This document shows, one piece after another, positions 52,039-60,737 of a DNA stretch of 64,000 nt. The notes under the pieces are model-generated. The model was given only the letters and a program-made list of their open reading frames with translations, had not been told where the DNA came from and ran no database searches. Within the stretch, counting starts at the first letter, position 1, and each line of letters opens with the position of its first letter. The position numbers and the translations under genes were made by a program. Source of the DNA: Verrucomicrobiia bacterium. GTDB lineage: Bacteria > Verrucomicrobiota > Verrucomicrobiia > Opitutales > Opitutaceae. The stretch lies in NCBI GenBank assembly GCA_011525695.1, contig WYBX01000139.1, positions 62,001 to 126,000 of the forward strand. The letters are read 5' to 3'.

Positions 52039-53705
52039 GCACTCAACGGCTCGCCGGCGCCGATTGGCTCGAAACGGCAGCCCGCCACGAAATGGTCGAA
52101 GAAGTCCGAATTGGTCTCGAGTTCGACATGCTGGATCGTCGCAACGATCCGCTCCAGCTCGCGCCGGCGGCTCAGCGACAGCAGCGCAATGCAGGCCCCT
52201 TCAATGGCGAGATTGCCCACGGCGACAATCCTCCCGTCTGCGAGGTTCGGGATCAGCCCGATTCGCCTTGCGGCCGCGAGGTCGAGGTGTCGCCCGAATC
52301 CACCTGCGAGATAAAATGTGTCGACGTCGTTCAAGGCGCACCCGAAATGCCGGGCCACGATTTGCAGTCCCGCCACGTTGGCGCCCTTTGCCTGGGCGAG
52401 CTCGCTCACGTCGGCCTCGCGAAAAACAATCCCGCTGGCCGCATCCACGGTGAATGCGTCCTCGCCGCTCTCGAAGCGGCCATACTCGTTCATCCGTCCG
52501 GTGCGCAGGAGTTCGGCCAGCAAGTCGATCAGCCCCGATCCGCAGATGCCCTCGGGCCGGCCCCCCCCCAGCACTTCGGTCCGGACACGCCCGCCCTCCC
52601 CCAGCGCGACCCGCGCGATGGCGCCTTCGAGGCCGGGCATGCCGCATGTGATGGTACGTCCCTCGAACGCGGGCCCCGCCGGGCACGAGGCGCAGAGCAG
52701 CCGGTCGCGGTTGCCGAGGATCAGCTCGGTGTTGGTCCCGAGATCCATGATGGCGACAATGCGTTCGCTGCGGTGCGGCTCGACCGCCAGCAGGCACGCG
52801 GCGGCGTCTGCCCCGACATGACCCCCGACGAGGGGCAAGCCGTAAACCAGGGCGGAGGGGTGGCAGGGCAGACCCAATCTGAAGGCTGAGGCCGAGAGAC
52901 TCGTGTCGGGCCTGCGTTTCTGAACTGCGTCGTGCTGCGTGAGCGACCAGTATGGCCGCTGGCCAATGGATCGGACATCAAGACCGAAAAACAGGTCTCG
53001 CATCGTCGGATTCCCGGCGACGACAAGGTCGTAAATCGATTCCGCGTCCACGGGCAATTCGGCCATCGCGCGCGCGAGATACCCGAGCAGCGTCCTTTGC
53101 AGGAGCCGACCGGGATGCTCCGAGTCGAATTGGATTCGCGCCATTACATCGCTGCCGCCGAAGCGCTGGGGGTTCTCGAAAGCGGTCGTCGCGAGCAGCG
53201 CGCCGGTCTCGAGATCGACCGCGCGCACCACGACTGTCGTCGTCCCCAGATCGATTGCGATCCCGACCAGCGGTCCCGCGCTCCGGGCAATTTCGACCTC
53301 ATTGCGCATCACCCGATCACCCTGGCGCGTGATGGCAGGATCGAGACGTGGCGCATCCACCCGTGCGGGCAGGTTGACGGCGCCGGCTTCGATGTGCATT
53401 GCCGCGCGACGGAGGGTATGGGCCCGCACCTGGCCAGCCGGTGCAGCGATGGCACAGCGGCAGGCCAGCCGAAACCCGTTCTGTAGGTGCCGTTCCTCGG
53501 GGGCCGGCGCCGTCAGCAGTTCTAATCCCGCCGTAACTTCGACCAGACATTCGCGGCACCTACCCTGCTTGCGACATGATGACGGCACGGCGATCCCGGC
53601 TTCGGTGGCCGCCTCAAACAGCGTCTTGCCGATCTCGGCGCCGACTGGCTGCGAGTTGATGACGACCATGGCAGGCATGCGAAATGGCAGGAAAATCGGG
53701 TCCAT
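52035..53705 (-). CDS. RACo-type reductive activator of corrinoid proteins (2Fe-2S + ASKHA)
   Basis: A 556-residue activator. The N-terminal ferredoxin-like domain has cysteines C44, C50, C53 and C82 (SSCRKQGRCRECLVEV and RLACRC), a 2Fe-2S site. After a linker, an ASKHA domain begins with VGIAIDLGTTTVVV, contains IYDLVVAGNPTMRDLFFGLD, MDLGTNTELILGN, ICGSGLIDLLAELLRTG, and ends with FYLAGGFGRHLDLAAARRIG. ATP and the iron-sulphur cluster reduce inactive Co(II) corrinoid to Co(I). Start ATG 53705 follows the upstream stop by 8 bases; the longer frame overlaps that gene. The activator is needed by any corrinoid methyltransferase system. Confidence 0.93.
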   Translation of the reverse strand: MDPIFLPFRMPAMVVINSQPVGAEIGKTLFEAATEAGIAVPSSCRKQGRCRECLVEVTAGLELLTAPAPEERHLQNGFRLACRCAIAAPAGQVRAHTLRRAAMHIEAGAVNLPARVDAPRLDPAITRQGDRVMRNEVEIARSAGPLVGIAIDLGTTTVVVRAVDLETGALLATTAFENPQRFGGSDVMARIQFDSEHPGRLLQRTLLGYLARAMAELPVDAESIYDLVVAGNPTMRDLFFGLDVRSIGQRPYWSLTQHDAVQKRRPDTSLSASAFRLGLPCHPSALVYGLPLVGGHVGADAAACLLAVEPHRSERIVAIMDLGTNTELILGNRDRLLCASCPAGPAFEGRTITCGMPGLEGAIARVALGEGGRVRTEVLGGGRPEGICGSGLIDLLAELLRTGRMNEYGRFESGEDAFTVDAASGIVFREADVSELAQAKGANVAGLQIVARHFGCALNDVDTFYLAGGFGRHLDLAAARRIGLIPNLADGRIVAVGNLAIEGACIALLSLSRRRELERIVATIQHVELETNSDFFDHFVAGCRFEPIGAGEPLSA

Positions 53706-53712
53706 TCGCCGG

Positions 53713-55023
53713 CTACAGGCCGGGCAGGCTGGGGTCGTCACCACCCGTATAAACGACCCCGTCGAACACGATCGTGAGCGGTTTGCGCAGGTGACGAATC
53801 CCGTCCAGCAGCGGCGCAGCGGTAAGCAGGAACCGGGGCTTCGTTCCGACCCGCAGCGCGCCGAAGTTTTCCGCAAAGCCGAGCCTTTCCGCGCCGGCAG
53901 CAGTGGCTGCCCGCAACACCTGCAGTGGCGTGAGCCCGGCCTGTTCCATCACCTCCAGTTCGCGGAGGAAACCATGCCCATGGGGGACGCCTTGGGAACC
54001 CGCATCGCTGCCCGCAACAATCCGCACGCCCAGCGTGGCCGCGTGGGCGAGACTTGCGGCATGGCGATCGAGAATGCGGCGAAGTCCTGAACGGACGGAC
54101 TCGTTCCAGCCCAGCCGGGCCGCGTGATCCGCTTGAAACTGCACGGGCGCAAATGTGGGCACCCACGCAATATCCAGATCGCGCATGCGCGCGAGCTGGT
54201 CGTCGTCGATGAAGAAGCCGTGTTCGATGGAGTCGATGCGAGCCTCGATGCATGCCGTTACCCCCTCGTTGCCCGAGCAGTGCGCAAAGGTCTGGCGGCG
54301 GTGGGCCCGTGCCGACCTGGCGGCGCGCATGAGTTCCTCGACCGAAAGTTGCGGCGGTGATGTGACGGCTGCCAGCTGGAAATTGATTATCCCCGTCGCC
54401 AACACCTTTATCCGGTGTGCCCCTTCCCTGACCCGCCCGGCGACTGCTTCTTCGATCGAGCCGTCCGCCTCGATGGTATGCCCCATGAAGGCGCCGTACC
54501 GGCCCTGGTGATGAATGGCCGCACCCGGACTGTCGAGATAGGGCATCGCACCGCGCCCAGCAGAGTGATAACTCCGCTGCAGCGCGAGACCGATTCCATT
54601 CCGGTCGCCGGCATCACGGACGCCGATAACGCCGAGTCGGAGGATCCGCGCGAGTCTCGCTTCCGCGCGGGCCAGCAGGGTTTCGAAATCCAGCTTCAAG
54701 TAGGCACTGCGGACAACAGGATCCTCCTGCCCACCCTCGAGGAACAGATGGGCGTGCGCCTCAATCAGACCGGGTATCAGCGTGAATTCTCCCAACACGT
54801 GATCGGGTCCAATCTGTCCGGCGCGCACAACAGCCCGGGGAGGCAGATCGACGCCCACATGCAGAATCTGCCCGGCGTCGTAGACCAGATGCGCGTCACG
54901 CAGCAGGTTGGTTCCATCGAAAAGCGCGCCGACTCGGAGCCACACCGCCCTGCCATCGACGCCAAGCAGATGGCGAAGATGGGCCCCACCTGGGCAATCT
55001 CTCGTGCTTGATTCGGTCGTCAT
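53713..55023 (-). CDS. Amidohydrolase (metal-dependent, imidazolonepropionase-like)
   Basis: A 436-residue TIM-barrel amidohydrolase. The metal motif HAH is at residues 90-92 in GLIEAHAHLFLEGG. The lysine-like KVLATG, then AHCSGNEG, SIEHGFF and the catalytic Asp in VRIVAGSDAGSQG are present. The first 60 residues and the end form the small beta-sandwich (LLRDAHLVYDAGQ, LTIVFDGVVYTGGDD). It resembles prolidase-/imidazolonepropionase-type enzymes that hydrolyse cyclic amides or peptides. It may supply or open the substrate that is then demethylated. Start ATG 55023. Confidence 0.88.
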   Translation of the reverse strand: MTTESSTRDCPGGAHLRHLLGVDGRAVWLRVGALFDGTNLLRDAHLVYDAGQILHVGVDLPPRAVVRAGQIGPDHVLGEFTLIPGLIEAHAHLFLEGGQEDPVVRSAYLKLDFETLLARAEARLARILRLGVIGVRDAGDRNGIGLALQRSYHSAGRGAMPYLDSPGAAIHHQGRYGAFMGHTIEADGSIEEAVAGRVREGAHRIKVLATGIINFQLAAVTSPPQLSVEELMRAARSARAHRRQTFAHCSGNEGVTACIEARIDSIEHGFFIDDDQLARMRDLDIAWVPTFAPVQFQADHAARLGWNESVRSGLRRILDRHAASLAHAATLGVRIVAGSDAGSQGVPHGHGFLRELEVMEQAGLTPLQVLRAATAAGAERLGFAENFGALRVGTKPRFLLTAAPLLDGIRHLRKPLTIVFDGVVYTGGDDPSLPGL

Positions 55024-55067
55024 GGGATTCACGTTGGTCCCTTCTGCTTCGCGTGCTGCAGAAGGCC

Positions 55068-56003
55068 TCATGCCTCGATGTAGTCGGTGCAGATTTCCAT
55101 GATCTTCGCCGCCTGGCGAAATCCCGCCTCCTCGACCGATTCGCCATTGATGACCCGGCCCTCCTGCAATGCGGATTCCAGCCGCCCCACCAGGGGATGG
55201 TCGGCTGGCAACGGCTCCGCGTTTTGCTCGACGTTGGCGAGGGCCATGTCGAGTCCGGCGCGGCCCGCGAGCGTCAGGTAGGCGCGCTCGAGCAGTGGCT
55301 TGGCCTCCCGGGGCGTTCCCCAGGCGAAATTCGAGAGTCCAACCGAAAAATGCAGGCCGGCGAGGTGCGGATCGGCGGCACAAAGCCGCAGGGTGTCGAG
55401 GCCGATGTTGACCAGCCCGTAGGTGTCCGCTCCGACGGGCGCAAGCCCGGGGTCGACAATGATGTCGTCGAGCGAGCGGCCGGCCTCGGAGACGAGGCGA
55501 TCGACGAAACGCTTCACCGTTTCGTAGCTGTCACGCGGGTCCAGGCTCTGGCCCGTGCCTCCGCCCGGCAGGAATTTCTCCGAAGCCATCACGATGCAGC
55601 GCAGGTCGTGCTCCCGGATGAGTTCGAACATCTCCCCGAGCCGTTGGCGTGAGGCGGCGAGCGAATTGAAGATGGGCTTGCCCCGGCACCGGGAGCGATC
55701 GAAGGCACGCAACGCCGTGCGGTGATATTCGATATTTGGATTGTCGAAGCTGAGGGGAACGTCCGTCTCCGCCTGCAGCGCGGGGATGAGTTGCGGCAGG
55801 AAATCGAGCATCTCGCCGGTGCTAACCGACAAGCGCTGGGTGCCGTCGATGTTGACATTGAGTGCGCTGGCGCCGCCCTCGGCCTGCAATCGCGCGAGCG
55901 CCCGAAAGCCGGCCAGATCCCTGGTTTCCCAGGCACGACGGGCCCGGGCGTAGGCGTTGTTGATCAGTTCGCCGATGATGCGGATGCGCGGAGGAAGTTT
56001 CAT
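55068..56003 (-). CDS. Methyltetrahydrofolate:corrinoid methyltransferase (pterin-binding, MtvA/MtgA/AcsE-like)
   Basis: A 311-residue TIM barrel of the DHPS/pterin-binding family. It begins IRIIGELINNAYARARRAWE, has GASALNVNIDGTQ (pterin-binding Asn-x-Asp), PLSFDNPNIEYHRTALRAF, and DDIIVDPGLAP (Asp for pterin), ending with the VGLSNFAWGTPREAKPLLER sequence. In O-demethylase systems this MT2 moves the methyl group from the corrinoid protein to tetrahydrofolate. It matches the acetogen MtvA/MtaA-type and gives methyl-THF to the neighbouring MTHFR. Confidence 0.85.
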   Translation of the reverse strand: MKLPPRIRIIGELINNAYARARRAWETRDLAGFRALARLQAEGGASALNVNIDGTQRLSVSTGEMLDFLPQLIPALQAETDVPLSFDNPNIEYHRTALRAFDRSRCRGKPIFNSLAASRQRLGEMFELIREHDLRCIVMASEKFLPGGGTGQSLDPRDSYETVKRFVDRLVSEAGRSLDDIIVDPGLAPVGADTYGLVNIGLDTLRLCAADPHLAGLHFSVGLSNFAWGTPREAKPLLERAYLTLAGRAGLDMALANVEQNAEPLPADHPLVGRLESALQEGRVINGESVEEAGFRQAAKIMEICTDYIEA

Positions 56004-56072
56004 GAAGGTATTCGTGTCACGTGGCGCGGGCGTCGCGGCTGGGTCATCTGCTTTGCGCTGCTTGACGAATGG

Positions 56073-57713
56073 TCATTTTATCGACGGTAGTGCAGGAAGA
56101 TCGGATGCTCGCGGTCCTTCGGTCTGCCCTTTGCAGTCATCCGCCTTCCGTGCTCCGAATTCTGGCGTTCGGTGTTCTTTCGCCAGATGATCCCTGCCCA
56201 GCCAGGTGTTGGCCCAGCTCGAAGTGCCGCGAAGAGCCTGGTCCTGCAGGACCGGGGCGTGCGCCAGCAACTCATCTGCCCGACCTTCCTGCTTCAACCG
56301 ATCGTAGGCCCGCGACCAGATGCATTCGAACTCGCTGACTTCGCACCTGCCGTCGCGCGTGCCGCCACAGGGTCCATTGCGCTGGTTCTTGGCGCACGAT
56401 GACTCCGGGCACAGGAACGCGATCTCCGGCAGCGAGCAGTCGCCGCAGTCCTTGCAGCCGAAGAGCGCCGCCTTGCTCGCGTGCTCGATGGCACGCATCC
56501 AGGCGGGACCCTGCATTGGATCCTTGGCCCGGGCGCATAGTTTCGCGCCCAGGTTCCATGCTCCCCGGCCCCGGCTGAACATCAACTCGTGGACAAATTT
56601 TGAAAACCGATAGGCAAATGGAGCTCCACGCAGCCGAGCTTCTGCCGAACGGCTGACCGGCGCAGGTTGGCGCGGATTGGCGAGACCGGTCGCGGAGTCG
56701 GCGGCAAAAAGGAAGAATTCGCCGGGTCGGGAGTAGCGCAACTCCCGGGCAAATTGCCTCCAGTCGTCGGGGGAGAAACCACGCCCAATCTCCAGCACCC
56801 GTTCGAAATCCTCGATCCGATGAACGCCGCCGAGATAGATGCCGCGGTAGCCGAGCCCACGGTAGATGGCCGCCTGTTTCGCCGCGAGTTCGAGAAAGAA
56901 TGCCCGGCCGCGATCGGCGCTGTTCCCGTGGCGGTCGCACACGGCGGCCAGCTCATCCGAAATGACCACCCCCGGAATCTTCTGGCTGCGAAAGAGCCGC
57001 GCCACGGCCGGGTTGAGCACATAGACGTTGCCGATGAGCGGAACGTCGCCGCATTCGCGGCCCCGCATCCAGGCAATGAGCTCCGACATCTTCCGCGCGT
57101 CGTAGCCGATTTGATTGATGACCCAGCGCGCACCGGCGGCAATTTTCCGCTCGAGTTTCAGCAGCTGCGGCACGACTTCGTTTTCGCGTAGTTTGAAATT
57201 GGTGACAACGCAGCCCGGGTAGAAATGGGTCGCGGCCAGCCGCACCGGCTGCTGCGCGCCCGGCCGGGTCACATCCAGCCCGGCATTCATCTGGCCGAGC
57301 AGCCAGAGCAACCCGACCGAGTCGATGTCAAACACCGGCTTGGCCCCGCCCGCAATCCCGGCCCCGGCCGCATCACCGGAGAGCACCAGCAGATTATGGA
57401 AACCTTCGCTGGCAAGGTGCCAGGCCTCGGACTCGAGTCCGTTGCGGTTGAAGTCCTTGCAGGAGAGGTGAATCACAACCTCCTGTCCGGCCCCCCGCAA
57501 CGGTGCCCCGAGCGCGGCGGGCGCCAGCATCGGGTTGCCGCCCGCATTGTCCGTGATCGAAACCCAGTCCACGTGCTGGCAGGCGGCGAGGTCCCGTGCA
57601 TAGGCCACGGTCTGCGCGGCGCGGGTTCCGGTTACGGTGCCACGGGTCGAAACGAGTTCGGCGCCGACGACGAAGTCGGATGTCTGTTCGAGCCGCTGCT
57701 GCAACGTGCGCAT
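56073..57713 (-). CDS. Methylenetetrahydrofolate reductase fused to MTHFR C-terminal Cys domain
   Basis: A 546-residue protein. The first about 330 residues are MetF-like: DFVVGAELVSTRGTVTGTRA, WVSITDNAGGNPM, FHNLLVLSGDAAG (flavin region), and RWVINQIGYDARKMSELIAW, then IYLGGVHRIEDFERVLEIG. The C-terminal part (about 420-500) has the Cys-rich MTHFR_C motif with C-x2-C-x2-C (FGCKDCGDCSLPEIAFLCPE), followed by SSCAKNQRNGPCGG and EFECIW, as in acetogenic and methylotrophic MetV/MetF complexes. It oxidises methyl-THF to methylene-THF so the carbon enters central metabolism, or the reverse. Confidence 0.88.
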   Translation of the reverse strand: MRTLQQRLEQTSDFVVGAELVSTRGTVTGTRAAQTVAYARDLAACQHVDWVSITDNAGGNPMLAPAALGAPLRGAGQEVVIHLSCKDFNRNGLESEAWHLASEGFHNLLVLSGDAAGAGIAGGAKPVFDIDSVGLLWLLGQMNAGLDVTRPGAQQPVRLAATHFYPGCVVTNFKLRENEVVPQLLKLERKIAAGARWVINQIGYDARKMSELIAWMRGRECGDVPLIGNVYVLNPAVARLFRSQKIPGVVISDELAAVCDRHGNSADRGRAFFLELAAKQAAIYRGLGYRGIYLGGVHRIEDFERVLEIGRGFSPDDWRQFARELRYSRPGEFFLFAADSATGLANPRQPAPVSRSAEARLRGAPFAYRFSKFVHELMFSRGRGAWNLGAKLCARAKDPMQGPAWMRAIEHASKAALFGCKDCGDCSLPEIAFLCPESSCAKNQRNGPCGGTRDGRCEVSEFECIWSRAYDRLKQEGRADELLAHAPVLQDQALRGTSSWANTWLGRDHLAKEHRTPEFGARKADDCKGQTEGPRASDLPALPSIK

Positions 57714-57729
57714 GGGATCGGGCTGGAGG

Positions 57730-58528
<799 letters not shown>

Positions 58529-58536
<8 letters not shown>

Positions 58537-59581
58537 TCCGGCACGCCTGCTTCACCGCCAGCAGGTTTTCCGAAGGCGTCCCGAATGGAACCACGGCAGT
58601 TCCCATGATGAAACCCGGCATGCCTCTGCCGCGCCCAACCTCGCGACGGGCGACTTCATGGATCTCATCCGGCATCGCGGTCTCGATCAGCCGGGGTGAG
58701 AGGTTGCGGCGGAGCGCGCGCCCGGCGGCCCGGCATGCGGCCGACCACTCGTCGAAGTCGCCGGTGAAATCGCAGAGCAGGTTGTTGCAGCCGGTGCGGA
58801 TCTGCAGACCCGCGATCTCCGTGGTGTTGCCGCCGATGATGAGCGGGAGATCGCGCAGTCCCTGGGCTGCGGCCCACGCGGCCAGTTCCGCCGTCACCGG
58901 CATGACGAATTCCTCATACATCGGGGGCGAGAGGAGCTCCGGCGAAGCCTGGGAATCGAACACGATCAGTTCCGCGCCGGCGTCAAGATACGCCTTCGCG
59001 AATTCCATTATGATGCGCTTGGCGTAATCGAGCACAGCGCGCACCCATTCCGGGTGGTCGAGACAGGCCAGAAACAGGGCTTCTGCGCCAACCAGGGAAA
59101 TCGCCAGGGAGAAGGGCCCGGAGACCGCGCCTCGCAGCCAGACGTCATCACCCACGTGCGCACGCACCCGCCGCGCGGCCTCGATATTGACCGGCATCCG
59201 GCCGTCCCTCAGCGGATTGGGCAACCTCGCGCATGACAGATCGTCACCCACGCGGACGACATGATTGCCGGGCTTGATGCCGGGAATGCTGGTATCGTCC
59301 CCTTCGTAGAACGTGACCTTGCAGCCGACGGCCTCGGCTTCGAGGTTGTAGACATCGACGCCGACCACGAGGCCGTCGGCGGAAATCGCATCGAATTCGG
59401 CGAGCATCGCCTTCGTCAGAAGATCGGCGCTGCGGGAAATCGCCGATGGCGTGCTGCCGATGAACCATGCCTTGTGCTCGTAGATGGCGGGCAGGAAAAG
59501 CGGCACCGGGCGCGGCGCCGCGCAGCGGAGGACGGATTCGACTTCCGCACGGGTGGCTGGAGGTTCGGTGACCGAGGGCAT
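58529..59581 (-). CDS. URO-D-family corrinoid methyltransferase (MT1, O-demethylase-like)
   Basis: A 350-residue uroporphyrinogen-decarboxylase-fold methyltransferase. It has PVPLFLPAIYEHKAWFIGST, LVVGVDVYNLEAEAVGCKVT, WLRGAVSGPFSLAISLVG, ELIVFDSQASPELLSPPMYE and the metal-site region GGNTTEIAGLQIRTGCNN. MtaA/MtbA/MtvB-type enzymes of this fold transfer methyl groups from methanol-, methylamine- or methoxy-derived substrates to a corrinoid protein, here the next gene. First gene of the operon; start ATG 59581. It is divergent from an AraC regulator (84 bases between). Confidence 0.87.
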
Positions 59582-59664
59582 GGCGGGGCGCCCGAAGCAT
59601 CGCAGAGACCGGCCGGATCGTCTTGGCGCATTGGGCGAAGCCTGTTTGCATTTTGGGCAAGGCA

Positions 59665-60513
59665 ATGCCCCAGGCTGTCATCCACCCCATCTCCATTTCG
59701 CTGCCTCCTTCCGGCGCGTACTTCGCCGAGAGCGTGCACGACCCGCGTTTCCGCATGGAGTGGCGGAAGGATCCATTCCACAAGTGCATCTATGTGCTGC
59801 ACGGAAGCACGGAGCTCGAACCGCGCGAGGCAAGAGCATCCATGCGGCTCGACCGTTGCACCCTTGCGGCGATTCCCTTGGGAGTTGAACACCGGCTGCG
59901 TGACGTGGAGCCGTGCACGCTCCTGCTGCTGTGCCTGGCTCCGGAATTCATCCTGCGTGAACCGCAGGCGCTGGCTCTTTGGCAGACGATCCAGGCGCGG
60001 CCATCCGGGGTAATCCATCTGAGCCAGGGCTGGCAGCATCGTCTGGAGAGTCTGTGGCGACGGGCCATGTTCGAACAGGTCGCGAACCAGCCCGGCTGGC
60101 AGCTCGCCGCCAGCGCCCTGGCAGCCCAGATCCTGCTGCTTCTGGCGCGGCTGCCCTCGTCCCGACCGCAGAGTGACCTCCGTAGGCGCGTGGAATTCGT
60201 CATCCAGGAGCTTGCGGGTACATTTTTCGACAAATGGAATCTCGACCGGGCGGCTGCGCGCGCCGGGATGTCACGCCGGGCGTTCAGCGAGCATTTTCGC
60301 CAGCACACTGGCCGGACATTTACGGATCACCTGACCTCCTTGCGATTGGGGCATGCCGCGCGTTTGCTCCAGGAAGGAAACCACTCGATCGTCGGGGCGG
60401 CATTTTCCGCGGGTTTCCAGGACCTCTCGCATTTCTATCGGTTGTTCCGCCGTCGCTATGGCGTCACTCCGAAGGCTTGGGCGGCCAGGCACGTCCGCCT
60501 GACTGCTTCATAA
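59665..60513 (+). CDS. AraC-family regulator of the corrinoid operon
   Basis: A 282-residue regulator. An N-terminal cupin (VIHPISISLPPSGAYFAESV, FHKCIYVLHGST) is followed by the double HTH: WNLDRAAARAGMSRRAFSEH, HTGRTFTDHLTSLRL, then IVGAAFSAGFQDLSHFYRLF and the RRYGVTPKAW end. It starts at ATG 59665, 83 bases from the divergent methyltransferase operon, so it most likely switches that operon on in the presence of its substrate. The last bases overlap the URO-D relic. Confidence 0.9.
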   Translation: MPQAVIHPISISLPPSGAYFAESVHDPRFRMEWRKDPFHKCIYVLHGSTELEPREARASMRLDRCTLAAIPLGVEHRLRDVEPCTLLLLCLAPEFILREPQALALWQTIQARPSGVIHLSQGWQHRLESLWRRAMFEQVANQPGWQLAASALAAQILLLLARLPSSRPQSDLRRRVEFVIQELAGTFFDKWNLDRAAARAGMSRRAFSEHFRQHTGRTFTDHLTSLRLGHAARLLQEGNHSIVGAAFSAGFQDLSHFYRLFRRRYGVTPKAWAARHVRLTAS

Positions 60514-60615
60514 AACGACTTTTCCGATCAGCCGGACGTTTTCCGGCGGCGTCTCGTACGGCAGTGCGCCGGTGCCGAGCGGGCAGTTGGGACGGCCGCC
60601 GGCCAATTCCAGGCT
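60508..60615 (-). pseudogene. Short URO-D-family C-terminal relic
   Basis: The last 35 codons before a stop read LELAGGRPNCPLGTGALPYE then TPPENVRLIGKVV, the C-terminal end of a URO-D-family methyltransferase. Codons upstream (to 60738) are unrelated. It faces the AraC gene tail to tail. It matches part of the larger relic at 46950-47345 (GGRPNCLLGTGALPYE), with the corrinoid cluster in between. Confidence 0.7.
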
Positions 60616-60642
60616 TTGTTCGCCCGAAACGCCGGGATAGAT

Positions 60643-60676
60643 GTATGCGTCCGGCCAGGCCTGGCCGGACGGATAC
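60643..60676. terminator. 34-bp near-perfect palindrome between convergent genes
   Basis: gtatgcgtccggccagg is followed by its inverse, cctggccggacggatac, with one G:G mismatch in 17 pairs. It sits between the AraC gene (ending 60513) and the convergent lyase gene (ending 60738). Just outside are direct copies of ggatagatg[t/c]atg and an atgcatgatgcat repeat. It probably terminates both transcripts or is a REP-type element. Confidence 0.6.
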
Positions 60677-60737
60677 GGATAGATGCATGATGCATGGCGT
60701 GCTTCAACGCCCAACGAACGTCCCTTTCCGATAAACA

